Of a DNA stretch of 42,247 nt, positions 32,526 through 40,881 are shown in pieces. This stretch comes from Clostridiales bacterium (GTDB taxonomy: Bacteria > Bacillota > Clostridia > Oscillospirales > CAG-272). A model generated the notes under the pieces. That model was not told where the DNA came from. It saw nothing but the letters and a program-made list of their open reading frames with translations, and did no database searches. The translations under genes were made by a program, and so were the position numbers. The stretch lies in the NCBI GenBank assembly GCA_016281775.1, contig JAEEJH010000055.1:1-42247 (forward strand), given 5' to 3'. Every line of letters begins with the position of its first letter. Positions within the stretch are counted from its first letter, which is position 1.

Positions 32526-34161
32526 TGTCCGAAGCACGGTACTCCGTTGCCGCCGTGAACCTCGCGTAAGAGTACTTTTTATCAAGAAAATCGACCTTCA
32601 CGGGACGTTTGGAGGCGTCCGCGTTATCCGATTTGAATTCCCTGCACATATAGCTTCTGACGAAATTGCCCCAAAGGACGTCTTCGTTCATCTGCGTAAC
32701 GATGCACTCGCCAGGTTTTATTTCGTTCAGTCTGCTCACGGGTATCAGCGATACCGTGGCGTGGTCGTATCGGTCTATCGACTCGCCCGATCCGTTCAGA
32801 GCGGACGACGGCGAAAGCACCGTTCTTTTGCCGCACTCCTCCGAGAACTCGACTTTCGTCTGCGGATTGTTCGTTCCGAAGAAGATGTGCATATTCAGGT
32901 TGTCTTTGATTATGTCCGCCGTGTCTTTGCCGTAGACGTTATTGAGCTGCGCGTAAGACTGCAGTATCAGCATGAACCAGATGTTTCTGCCGCCGCAGGC
33001 GGATATGACCTTGTCGAAATCGTTGAATTTCGGCAGGTTGCCGAACTCGTCGAGCAGGAAGTAAAACGGGCGGTCGAGTTTTGAACCTTTGCTTCTCGCA
33101 ACGGCTATGAGTTCCGTATAGAGACTGCTTAAAAACATACTTATGACTTCGTAGTGCAGGCTCTCTTCGTCTTTATAGGATATGAATATGACCGTCGGTT
33201 CGCCGTCGTCGAGCTCGGACAGTTCGAACGTGTTCGTGCAGGTCGCTTTTCTTATCGCCGTATCTCTGTAGCAGCTGAGAACGGGACCGAGGTTCGACAC
33301 GACGCACTGTCTCGTCGTTCTCGGCAGGCCTATGAAGCTGTTGCGGGCGAGCTGATAGGCTTTCGATTTTTCATGGTCTCTGTCGTTGAAATAACCGTCG
33401 TCTATGTTCGTATCGATATTCGGGAAACTGTCGTATATCTTAATGATATTGCTCAGCGAGAAATTGTCTTCAGTGGTGATACCGATTTTGATATCTTCGA
33501 GCATACCGAATATTATCGCTTTGAGCAGATCCCTTGCGGAATCTTCCCAGTAGGGATCGCGCAGGTTCTTCGTCGGAAGGATGCGCGTGCAAAGACCCGT
33601 TATATATTTCTCCGCTTCGTCGTAATACGCTTCGCTTGCCTGCTCCGCTTCGCTTTTATCGGCGTATTTGCCCGCTCCGGGGCAAAGAGGCCCGTATTCG
33701 ATGCATTTCTCGGCGGCGAGGTATTTTTTATACGCTCTGAAACATTTCGTGAGCGGGTTCCAGCAGTCGCTGTGTTTATAGTCTGTAAAGTCTATCTGGA
33801 TTATACGGTAACCCTGCTTTTTGAAGCTCTTCGCACAGCTCGTATAAAGCTCCTGCTTCGGGTCGCTTATAACGAGGCTCGGTTTGTTTTTCTTTCTCAT
33901 CAATACGTTTATCGTCGGTATGACGAAACCCGTAGTCTTGCCGCTCCTCGTCGCGCCGATTGCGAGCAGATGCGTGTTGTTCGTAAAGAGGACCTCGAGC
34001 TTGCCGTCGTCGTTTCTCGTGATGCTTATCGGTATGCCGTCTATCTCTTTACCGCCGAGTTCGTCGTACAGATACACCGAATCGGGATGCGAGTCTCCGT
34101 ACTCTTTTACCGTGACGAGACGCGCGTTTTCATAGTTATCGAAAAGTTTAATTTTTTTCAT
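32506..34161 (-). CDS. VirD4/TraG-type coupling protein without membrane anchor
   Basis: 551-aa ATPase of the type IV coupling protein family, which normally delivers DNA or proteins to a type IV secretion channel. Walker A GATRSGKT at 69-76; SDPKQEL at 99-105; YWEDSARDLLKAIIFGML at 204-221; Walker B FYFLLDEFGNLPKF with Asp371-Glu372; and the sensor-like WFMLILQSYAQL. The two N-terminal membrane helices of VirD4 are absent: residues 1-60 are hydrophilic. Its start overlaps the preceding gene by 14 bases and the 3' end overlaps the zinc-finger gene. No relaxase, VirB4, VirB6 or integrase is nearby, so it is an orphan in an apparently fixed operon. Confidence 0.85.
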   Translation of the reverse strand: MKKIKLFDNYENARLVTVKEYGDSHPDSVYLYDELGGKEIDGIPISITRNDDGKLEVLFTNNTHLLAIGATRSGKTTGFVIPTINVLMRKKNKPSLVISDPKQELYTSCAKSFKKQGYRIIQIDFTDYKHSDCWNPLTKCFRAYKKYLAAEKCIEYGPLCPGAGKYADKSEAEQASEAYYDEAEKYITGLCTRILPTKNLRDPYWEDSARDLLKAIIFGMLEDIKIGITTEDNFSLSNIIKIYDSFPNIDTNIDDGYFNDRDHEKSKAYQLARNSFIGLPRTTRQCVVSNLGPVLSCYRDTAIRKATCTNTFELSELDDGEPTVIFISYKDEESLHYEVISMFLSSLYTELIAVARSKGSKLDRPFYFLLDEFGNLPKFNDFDKVISACGGRNIWFMLILQSYAQLNNVYGKDTADIIKDNLNMHIFFGTNNPQTKVEFSEECGKRTVLSPSSALNGSGESIDRYDHATVSLIPVSRLNEIKPGECIVTQMNEDVLWGNFVRSYMCREFKSDNADASKRPVKVDFLDKKYSYARFTAATEYRASDSGTFEF

Positions 34162-35806
34162 CGCTGCCTCCTATCTGACCGAAGCCGATGCCGCGTTTCG
34201 ACCTCGCTCTGCTCTTGCGCGGAGGTTTTAGGTCTTCAGGCTTTACGGTTTTGATTTTTTTGCACATCGCGTATTTGACCGCGTCGTTAAGTATTTCGAA
34301 TATCGTATCCGCTCCGTATTCCGTCAGCACGGTTCTTGACTGCTCCGTCAGTTCTATATCTTCGCAGCCGCATACGGTGAGACACTCGCGGAAAATATCG
34401 TCGACCGCCCTGTCTTTTTCTTCAGCCGTGACGGCCGCCGTCTCAATCGTATCGCATTTTGCTCCGAGTTTGTCGGTTATGAAGTTTCTGCCGTGCGCCG
34501 CAAGTACGAATCTTATGCCCGAAAGGTCGAGCGCAACGGGCGGGCTGAAAAGCCTGAACCTGCGTCTGAACTCGGCGCCGAGGTATTTGTAAAGCTCGTT
34601 TGCCTGCGCGTCGTTCAGCTTTTCGACGTTTCTGACTATGATGAGCGTCGACGCCGATTTCGTTTCGGATATGACGCTGATTATTATATTGTCTTTGGTC
34701 GGCGTGAATTCGTGGTCGGTGAGGGTCGCGGCGTCTATTTCAGCGACGGCGCAGCCTTCGGCGCCTTTTCTTATCATACGCAGATACATATCCGTCACGT
34801 AATCTTCGGAAGAGACGATTAGCAGAGGGCGGTACGCCTTGTCGGAGCAGACGTCGGCGACGGTAAGGTTCTGCACTATGCTCTCCGCCTCGTCTTCTCT
34901 TTTTAAGATAACCGTTTCGGCGCACGTTCCGTCAAAGACGAACGAGCCTTTCTTTATCTTGCCGAAAGGTATGTCGGCAAGCGCCGCTATAGTGTTAGGC
35001 TGTTTTGAAAGGAGAAGTTTTTCTTTGTCTTCTATCGGGATGAGTTCGGAAAACGCGGCGTTTGCGAAGCAGTGGTCGTACGCGTCTCTCTGTATCTCTT
35101 TCAGTCCGAAAGCTCTTTCGAGTATCTTCGCCGCGCGGTCGAGCGTACATTCGCCTGAAAAATCCGTAAACCCGCAGATATGTGAAAACGAGGCTTTTCT
35201 CAACGCTCCGTTCATCACGGTATAAAGCACGTCGTAGTAAGTCTGCCTGTTCTCGCCGTCGTATGCGATGCCCATAAGGTTGCCGAACAGGTCGTTCCAT
35301 TTTGCGCTCAGCCTTATGCGCTTGTAGGCGTTATGTCTGTCTTCGCCGACGCATATGCCGTGATATTCCATATATCCGAGCGTGGTCATCGCTCTGACGC
35401 TGCCGTTCATCGCCGAATCGAGAAGCGTGGTATAGACGGTCTCTTCGGTGAGGTTTCTGCAATGTTTGAAAAGTTCCGACTTTATCGTCATCGCTTCGCG
35501 TTTCTGGTCAAGTATGAGTCTGTCGGTCGCCGTTATGCCGAGGTCCTGCCCCGTTCTCTCCGCGAATTCTATCGTTCTGCAGAGGCGTTCGTAGTCGCCT
35601 GCGACGCGTATCGCGTTGAAAGGCTCCTGCTCGGCGGTGCTTATTATCCCGTCAAGCTCTCTGTCGTTCGGGATGCAGAATATTTTTTTCAGTTCTTTTT
35701 TCATTTTTTCTTTTTCCCCGTCGGTTATGAAACCTCCGAGTACCGATTCGAACAGAAAATACTGGGTGAGAAAAGGTTCGAAAAGGCATTGCAGCGCTAA
35801 TTTCAT
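34148..35806 (-). CDS. Sel1-like / degenerate AAA+ protein, unknown
   Basis: 552-aa cytosolic protein that I cannot place in a named family. Residues 120-180 resemble Sel1/TPR-like helical repeats (SAMNGSVRAMTTLGYMEYHG, then the charged EDRHNAYKRIRLSAKW). Residues 325-530 look like an AAA+ core with the P-loop lost: RPLLIVSSEDYVTDMYL where Walker A should be, STLIIVRNVEKLND as a Walker-B-like strand, GIRFVLAAHGR as a sensor-1-like strand, and a helical lid ending EDLKP. A basic tail (KSRARSKRGIG) follows. The ATG at 35806 has AAGGAG about eight bases upstream. First gene of the operon, overlapping the coupling-protein gene by 14 bases, so a partner or substrate adaptor of that ATPase is likely. 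Confidence 0.7.
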   Translation of the reverse strand: MKLALQCLFEPFLTQYFLFESVLGGFITDGEKEKMKKELKKIFCIPNDRELDGIISTAEQEPFNAIRVAGDYERLCRTIEFAERTGQDLGITATDRLILDQKREAMTIKSELFKHCRNLTEETVYTTLLDSAMNGSVRAMTTLGYMEYHGICVGEDRHNAYKRIRLSAKWNDLFGNLMGIAYDGENRQTYYDVLYTVMNGALRKASFSHICGFTDFSGECTLDRAAKILERAFGLKEIQRDAYDHCFANAAFSELIPIEDKEKLLLSKQPNTIAALADIPFGKIKKGSFVFDGTCAETVILKREDEAESIVQNLTVADVCSDKAYRPLLIVSSEDYVTDMYLRMIRKGAEGCAVAEIDAATLTDHEFTPTKDNIIISVISETKSASTLIIVRNVEKLNDAQANELYKYLGAEFRRRFRLFSPPVALDLSGIRFVLAAHGRNFITDKLGAKCDTIETAAVTAEEKDRAVDDIFRECLTVCGCEDIELTEQSRTVLTEYGADTIFEILNDAVKYAMCKKIKTVKPEDLKPPRKSRARSKRGIGFGQIGGSDEKN

Positions 35807-35904
35807 ACGATATATCTCCTTTACTTTGAATTTCCTTGTTTATCTTCCGTTACACCCTGTATAACGATCGGCCGCCGGGCTTTTCGCACGGGAATGCGAA
35901 AACG

Positions 35905-35943
35905 TAAAAAAAATAAAAGCCGCAAACCTTAACGGTCTGCGGC
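35905..35943 (-). terminator. Intrinsic terminator of the aldo/keto reductase operon
   Basis: On the minus strand GCCGCAGACC-GTTAA-GGTTTGCGGC is followed by TTTTATTTTTTTT. It lies about 17 bases after the reductase stop and separates this operon from the coupling-protein operon. A second stem (35881-35888 with 35895-35902, TTTTCGCA/TGCGAAAA) sits just beyond. Confidence 0.88.
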
Positions 35944-35959
35944 GAACGTATGGTACCGT

Positions 35960-37102
35960 TTATCTGGCGTTCTTTTCAAAAGTCTTCGCGACGTTTTGCA
36001 GAAGCTCTCTTATCGGCAGATGCTGCGGGCAGACGCTTTCGCATCCGCCGCACTCGATACACTCGGAGGCTTTGCCTTTGCCGTCGCCGGTTATAACCGC
36101 GTTATAATAGAATTTTGTGTTCCAGTTATGAAACGCGCCGTAGGCGTTCATAGCCGAAAACAGATCGGGAATGATTATATTCTGAGGGCATATATTCTCT
36201 TCGATACAGTAGCGGCAGGAGGTGCACGGTATGATATCGAGTTTTTTGAATATCGCGCAGACCTTCGCCACAGCCTCGAATTCTTTTTCGGATAAGGGTT
36301 CAAAATCCTTCATCGCCGAGATATTGTCGTTCATCTGCTCCGTGCTGCTCATACCGGAAAGGACCATGAACATCGAGGGAAAACTCGCGGCAAATCTCAC
36401 GGCGTAGCTCGCGTTCGAGCCGCCGTGCAGATCTTTCAGTACTTTATCGGCTTCTTCGGGCAGATTGACGAGACTGCCGCCTTTGACCGGTTCCATAACG
36501 ATGACGGGTTTGCCGTGCTTTATACAGACCTCGTAGACTTCGCGCGCTTCAACGGCGGGATCTTCGTAATCGACGTAGTTGAACTGTATCTGCACGGCTT
36601 CGATCTCGGGATGTTCTGTAAGTATCATGTCGAGAACTTCGGGCTTGTCGTGGAAAGAAAGCGCGAGGTGTCTGATAAAGCCCTGCTCTTTTAAGGCGGC
36701 GGCGGTCTCGTACGCGCGGCAGCGTTTGTATTTTTTATAGTTGTTTCTGTCCTGCGCGTGCATCAGATAAAAGTCGAAATATTCGACGCCGCAAAGCTCG
36801 AGCTGTTTTTTGAAAAACGGCACGACATCTTCTTCTTTTTGAAAATAAGGATCGGAAAGCTTGTTTGCGAGCAAAAATCTGCTTCTGTCGTAGCGTTTCG
36901 AAACGCATTCGCGTATGGCAAGCTCGCTTTTGCCGCCTATGTAGCCGTGCGCGGTGTCGAAATAATTGAAGCCCGCGGCGATAAAATCGTCGGCCATTTT
37001 GCAAAACTGCTCGTGATCGACCTCACCGTTTTTCATTGGGAGCCTCATACAGCCAAATCCGAAGTTGCCGTTTATCTCGGGGAAATAACCGTTCTTCTGC
37101 AT
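35960..37102 (-). CDS. Iron-sulfur aldo/keto reductase
   Basis: 380-aa oxidoreductase: an aldo/keto reductase barrel fused to a ferredoxin-like C-terminus. Catalytic residues are Asp49, Tyr54, Lys81 and His115. The Fe-S part has Cys293, Cys296, Cys299, Cys305 and a second set Cys348, Cys351, Cys354, Cys358, each followed by CPQ, enough for two 4Fe-4S clusters. Such proteins are frequent in anaerobes; substrates are mostly unknown and NADPH use is assumed from the fold. GGAGAAGAG lies ahead of the ATG. Last gene of the ABC/FtsX-SanA operon, 15 bases after the serine hydrolase, before a terminator. Confidence 0.92.
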   Translation of the reverse strand: MQKNGYFPEINGNFGFGCMRLPMKNGEVDHEQFCKMADDFIAAGFNYFDTAHGYIGGKSELAIRECVSKRYDRSRFLLANKLSDPYFQKEEDVVPFFKKQLELCGVEYFDFYLMHAQDRNNYKKYKRCRAYETAAALKEQGFIRHLALSFHDKPEVLDMILTEHPEIEAVQIQFNYVDYEDPAVEAREVYEVCIKHGKPVIVMEPVKGGSLVNLPEEADKVLKDLHGGSNASYAVRFAASFPSMFMVLSGMSSTEQMNDNISAMKDFEPLSEKEFEAVAKVCAIFKKLDIIPCTSCRYCIEENICPQNIIIPDLFSAMNAYGAFHNWNTKFYYNAVITGDGKGKASECIECGGCESVCPQHLPIRELLQNVAKTFEKNAR

Positions 37103-37117
37103 ACTCTCTTCTCCTTT

Positions 37118-37978
37118 TCAGTCAATTAAGGTTTTAAAATATTTCATCAGCACCGAAACGTCCTTTTCCGGCTCGAAGCCGTGAAAAGCGAACGCGGCGC
37201 GTTTTTTCGTTGAAAAGCACAGAAACTGACCGTTCATGCCGCCTTTGGCATAGAGGCCTGTATCTTTGTACTGCCCGAATTCATAACCGCGGGATAACGC
37301 GAGCTCGACCCAGTCAGCCGAGACGACGGTCTTGCCGAAGTATTCGCCGCCGCAGGCGTAAGCGTAACCGAGCTTGACCATGTCTTCGGAGCTGATATAC
37401 AGTCCGGTCGCACCCATCGGGTAGCCTTTAGGGCAAACGCTCCACGCGAGTTCCTGAAAGCCGAGCGTGCCGAACAGCGCCGGACGCATGAAATCGTCGA
37501 GTTTTTTGCCGGATATTTTCGTCACGACGCGGGACAAAAGGTAGAAAGCCGCGTCTGAGTACACCCATTTTTCACCGGGCGCGTATGCAAGCGGGTGTGA
37601 TAAGACGATCCGTAGAAAATCGTCGGTACCGTAATCGGCGATACGCTCGACGTCGATATCGAGAAAACCGGCAGCAAATCCGATCCTGTGACGGAGCGCG
37701 TGATCGACGGTGACTTTATCCCATTCCGTATCGTATACCGCGGGAAATTCGTCTTTGAAAATATCGCGGATCTTATCTTCGACCGAGAGAAGCCCGCGGT
37801 CGTAAAGCATACCTATCGCGGTCATCGTGAACGCCTTGGCGACGGAATAGCTGTTATTGCAGCGGTTCGCCGGGCGCATTTTCGCTTTTTCAAGACCGTT
37901 TTCGTCCATATAAGCGACGGAATAAAGATTTATACCGCATTCGGCGGCTTTTTTTAATATAAGGTTTGTCACGTTCAT
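37118..37978 (-). CDS. Beta-lactamase-related serine hydrolase
   Basis: 286-aa member of the class C beta-lactamase/DD-peptidase-like (S12) superfamily. SxxK is Ser45-Val-Ala-Lys48 in NNSYSVAKAF; the YxN motif reads Tyr140-Ser141-Asp142 (YSD); the last motif is GGMNG in place of the usual HxG/KTG. No signal peptide is visible, so it is probably cytosolic, perhaps an esterase or amidase rather than a beta-lactamase. The start is the ATG at 37978; a longer reading to 38191 would run antisense-like sequence through the neighbour and shows no homology. A Shine-Dalgarno is weak. It follows the small unknown by 10 bases. Confidence 0.85.
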   Translation of the reverse strand: MNVTNLILKKAAECGINLYSVAYMDENGLEKAKMRPANRCNNSYSVAKAFTMTAIGMLYDRGLLSVEDKIRDIFKDEFPAVYDTEWDKVTVDHALRHRIGFAAGFLDIDVERIADYGTDDFLRIVLSHPLAYAPGEKWVYSDAAFYLLSRVVTKISGKKLDDFMRPALFGTLGFQELAWSVCPKGYPMGATGLYISSEDMVKLGYAYACGGEYFGKTVVSADWVELALSRGYEFGQYKDTGLYAKGGMNGQFLCFSTKKRAAFAFHGFEPEKDVSVLMKYFKTLID

Positions 37979-37988
37979 GTTCTTTCGA

Positions 37989-38435
37989 TTATTCGTTGTT
38001 ATGATCGGAGTATATAACTTTGCCGCCGAGACAGCCGAGCAATATGCGCCATCTGACTTCTCCGGCGCAAATAACGGTATTGCAGCCGTCGGCGTTATCG
38101 ATATCCGTAACGTCGCCGCTGTCGCGCCAGCAGATCGATCCGTCTTTGAAAAAGAACCGGCTGTCAAGAATCTCACAGGTATACTCTTCATTGATCGGAC
38201 AAAGACGTAAATACTTCAGTTTTGAAAATTCAAGTTCTATTACGGTATTCTCTTCATCCTGACGCTGAATGATAACGCTGAGTTTTCTTTGGTCGTTTAA
38301 CGGATACATACTCAAATCATCATCGACGTAAGCACCGCTGACGTATTTCATTTCCTTGATACAGCTGTCGTGAAAATCATATACAAGGCTCATAAAAGCC
38401 GCCGCGTCTTTTTCATTCTTAATTTCTTTCCACAT
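37989..38435 (-). CDS. Small cytosolic protein, unknown
   Basis: 148-aa acidic protein with no signal peptide or membrane helix. It reads as an alpha/beta fold: an N-terminal helix (KNEKDAAAFMSLVYDFHDS), strands around MKYVSGAYV, KLSVIIQRQ and TVIELEFSKLKYLRL, then DSRFFFKDGSICWRD and a final strand pair. The FHDS-then-strand layout recurs in small clostridial proteins of unknown function, some of which are immunity-like, but I cannot name a family. GGAGG lies upstream of the ATG. It is 11 bases after the DUF5104 gene and 10 before the serine hydrolase, inside the same operon. Confidence 0.7.
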   Translation of the reverse strand: MWKEIKNEKDAAAFMSLVYDFHDSCIKEMKYVSGAYVDDDLSMYPLNDQRKLSVIIQRQDEENTVIELEFSKLKYLRLCPINEEYTCEILDSRFFFKDGSICWRDSGDVTDIDNADGCNTVICAGEVRWRILLGCLGGKVIYSDHNNE

Positions 38436-38446
38436 ATTTGCCTCCT

Positions 38447-38977
38447 TTAACTCTCGTTACCGTAAAACGGGATCGAGATACCTTTTACTGCCGCCATATC
38501 TTCTATCGTCATATTCCATTCGGCGGCATCGTTTTTTTCAACGATCCAAAGAGAGTTGATTCCTTCGTCGCTGTTATCGATCGAATTTACGGCAACGAAG
38601 TTAAGAAAAACGTAATAGTGTTCTTCGTCCGTTATAAGATCGTACCAGAGGCACATTTCTTTGATTTTTCCGTTCTCTCCGGCCGAATCAAATTCGACCG
38701 GACTTCCGTCTTCATTCCACGAGATCACGCTGCCTTTGATGTAACCGAACAGTTTTTCAATATCGGATTCAAATCCGTCGGCGGAGCTAACATACGCCGA
38801 AAAAGTTTCGCTGAACCGCTCTTTATCCTTATCCTGTATTGAAGAAAACAGCTGAGAAGCGAAGCTGCCCATCATTGCCATGTCGGTTAAACCCAAATAA
38901 AGCCTTTGTATCAAAACGCAGGAACACAAATTCAGAACGAGCAAAAGCGCGACCGCCGATAATACAATACGTTTCAT
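38447..38977 (-). CDS. DUF5104-like lipoprotein
   Basis: 176-aa exported lipoprotein, lipobox LCSC with lipidated Cys20. The mature part matches the DUF5104 pattern: FASQLFSSIQDKDKERFSETF near the N-terminus, a cystatin/NTF2-like curved sheet with WNEDGSP, a YYVFLNFVAVNS strand and a closing GINSLWIV strand. Function of the family is unknown; an NTF2-like fold would suggest ligand or peptide binding at the outer membrane face. It sits between the SanA-like gene (13 bases) and the small unknown in the ABC operon. Frequent in Clostridia. Confidence 0.75.
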   Translation of the reverse strand: MKRIVLSAVALLLVLNLCSCVLIQRLYLGLTDMAMMGSFASQLFSSIQDKDKERFSETFSAYVSSADGFESDIEKLFGYIKGSVISWNEDGSPVEFDSAGENGKIKEMCLWYDLITDEEHYYVFLNFVAVNSIDNSDEGINSLWIVEKNDAAEWNMTIEDMAAVKGISIPFYGNES

Positions 38978-38990
38978 AATAACGCTCTCC

Positions 38991-39680
38991 TTATCCTTCT
39001 GTCAGATCGCCGTTACCGCTTACCGGTATCGCTTCCCCGAGATACGTAGGTTCGGGCTTGAAAATGCACATAATAAGATCTTTCGCTCTTGCAAGGACCT
39101 CTCTGATCTCGCGTACGTTCTGCCCTCTGTAAGTATGCAGATCGGCAGATACGCCGTACGCCTCGAGCCCGAGCCGGTCGGCTATGTATAAAGCTCTGTA
39201 AAGATGATATTCCTGAGTGACGATTATGACCTTTTTCGCGCAAAACACCTCTTTTGCGCGGTACACGGTCTCGTAAGTTGAAAAACCCGCGTGATCCATG
39301 AACACGTCTTCCGACGGCACGCCGGAATCGACGGCGAAATTCTTCATGGCGTTGACCTCGTCGTATTCGGCCGTGCCGTGGTCGCCGCTCATGAGCAGCT
39401 TCGGCGCGGCTCCGCTCTGATAAAGGCCGATCGCGGTGACGAGCCGGTCGTACAGCATATCGCTCGGTCTGCCGTCGCTTTTAACGAGACAGCCGAGAAC
39501 GACGATACAGTCGACGTCTTCAAGCTCCGCCGCTTTTTCATCAGTTATGATCCTCGATCTGCCGTAAGAGACTACCGACGCGCTGCATATGAACAGCGCG
39601 GCGGCTCCCGCCGCCACGGCGCAAAGAAGCGCGATCACGGTTATTTTCAAGATTTTTTTCTTTTTTATTTCTTTTTTCAT
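38991..39680 (-). CDS. SanA/YdcF family membrane protein
   Basis: 229-aa protein with one N-terminal membrane helix (about 11-32) after a Lys-rich start, then an extracytoplasmic DUF218 (YdcF/SanA/ElyC) domain. Motifs are CIVVLGCLVKSDGRPS at about 58-73, LLMSGDHG, the YDEVNAMKNFAVDSGVPSED helix, and VTQEYHLYRAL. SanA and ElyC of enteric bacteria affect vancomycin sensitivity and lipid-carrier homeostasis; the enzyme activity is not firmly known. The start is the ATG at 39680, one base after the FtsX-like permease stop (TAATATG); a longer reading to 39740 is inside that gene. Confidence 0.85.
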   Translation of the reverse strand: MKKEIKKKKILKITVIALLCAVAAGAAALFICSASVVSYGRSRIITDEKAAELEDVDCIVVLGCLVKSDGRPSDMLYDRLVTAIGLYQSGAAPKLLMSGDHGTAEYDEVNAMKNFAVDSGVPSEDVFMDHAGFSTYETVYRAKEVFCAKKVIIVTQEYHLYRALYIADRLGLEAYGVSADLHTYRGQNVREIREVLARAKDLIMCIFKPEPTYLGEAIPVSGNGDLTEG

Positions 39681-39681
39681 A

Positions 39682-40881
39682 TTATTCACCGGCGGCGAGC
39701 ATTTTTGCGGTATCGTTTTTTTTGATGTTCGCCGCTTCACATATCAAAAACAGTATGACGACGGCGGCGTTGACAAGAGCGCAGGGGATGCAGGCGGCAA
39801 ACGGAAAAGCGAAAACGTAAAGCTCTCCCGGATCGGAAATCCTGACGCACATAAGCATGGCATAGGAGCCGGCGACGGCGGAAATCAGCGTGAAAAATGC
39901 GGTACTGAGCGCGAAATATGCGCTTTCTATAATCGATATTTTATATATCATACCGTCGGATGCGCCGACTGAACGCAGAAGTGCGAACTGCCGTTTTTTC
40001 ATACCGAGCGCGGATATCGCTGACGGCAGCGCGGCGGCGACTGCGAAAAACAGTACCGGAAGCGTAAGCATATATATGACCGTCAGCCCGTCGGGCGACG
40101 GAGTACCGCCGTTCTGTTTACTGTATTCGGGAAAGGCGCGGAAGAAAAACAGGAAGCCTTCGCCGAACGAAAGAGCCGCCGTAACGGCGCGGTATTTTCT
40201 ACGGTCGTTGTCGAAAAACTGGCCGGCAAGACGACCGGTATAACCGAAAAGCTTTTCCGCCCATACGGTAAAAACGTTATCTTTTAAAGAAATATTTATT
40301 TTTTCATTATTTCTCTGCGCGTCGATAATATTTATCTTTCTGAGCCTCGCAGCAGGTTTCAGCGACGGCAAAAGCACGGCGGCGAAGCAGACGGCAAAAG
40401 CAAACGCGGGCTCGTACCATGCGCCCGAGAAATCGTAACCGGCAAATTCGAAAAGCGAGCTTTTGAGGCTTGATAAAAACACCCCGGAAAGATAACCGCC
40501 AAACAAAGCGCCGGCAAACGCACCGAACACCGCGTAAATACAAGCCTGAAAGAGCAGAAACGCCGTTTTCTCCGCGTCGCCCGCACCGAGCGAAGACAGA
40601 ACGGCAAGCGTTTTCAGCTTGCGTGAAAACGACAGATCGACCGCCGAGCGTATCATAAAGCACCCGGCGGCTATGACGGCGGCGGCTATGATTACGAACA
40701 TCAGTATCGCGCCAGAAGACTCCGCGCCGCCGTGTGAAAAAGCGATCTCGGCTCTTGCGGCTCTTACCGCAGAGACGAAAATAAACGACGTCAAAACCGA
40801 TGAAAGAGCCGTACATAAAAGCGTAAAAACGGTATTTTTCAGATCATATTTCAGATCATGTAAGATCAGTTTCGCCGTCAT
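39682..40881 (-). CDS. FtsX-like ABC transporter permease
   Basis: 399-aa membrane protein with FtsX/MacB-type topology: one helix near the N-terminus (about 15-35), a short extracytoplasmic region, a block of three helices (62-175), a cytoplasmic segment (KNINIIDAQRNNEK region), and a second block of helices (215-390). KLKTLAVLSSLGAGDAEK and KKRQFALLRSVGASDGMIYK are the two paired coupling motifs (xLxxxGAxxxx) that contact the ATPase. The ATG overlaps the ATPase stop (ATGA). The extracytoplasmic domain is small compared with MacB, as in BceB- or YtrF-type exporters. Substrate unknown. Confidence 0.86.
   Translation of the reverse strand: MTAKLILHDLKYDLKNTVFTLLCTALSSVLTSFIFVSAVRAARAEIAFSHGGAESSGAILMFVIIAAAVIAAGCFMIRSAVDLSFSRKLKTLAVLSSLGAGDAEKTAFLLFQACIYAVFGAFAGALFGGYLSGVFLSSLKSSLFEFAGYDFSGAWYEPAFAFAVCFAAVLLPSLKPAARLRKINIIDAQRNNEKINISLKDNVFTVWAEKLFGYTGRLAGQFFDNDRRKYRAVTAALSFGEGFLFFFRAFPEYSKQNGGTPSPDGLTVIYMLTLPVLFFAVAAALPSAISALGMKKRQFALLRSVGASDGMIYKISIIESAYFALSTAFFTLISAVAGSYAMLMCVRISDPGELYVFAFPFAACIPCALVNAAVVILFLICEAANIKKNDTAKMLAAGE

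Noticed and set aside
33154..34254. 366-codon open frame on + opposite the coupling-protein gene
   Set aside because: The minus strand encodes an unmistakable VirD4-type ATPase here; the + frame has no domain or ribosome site.
31450..35806. Remnant of an integrative conjugative element
   Set aside because: No relaxase, integrase, attachment repeats, channel genes or tRNA boundary; the flanking genes and terminators are intact.
37979..38191. N-terminal extension of the serine hydrolase
   Set aside because: The added residues come from sequence that encodes the neighbouring 148-aa protein in another frame.
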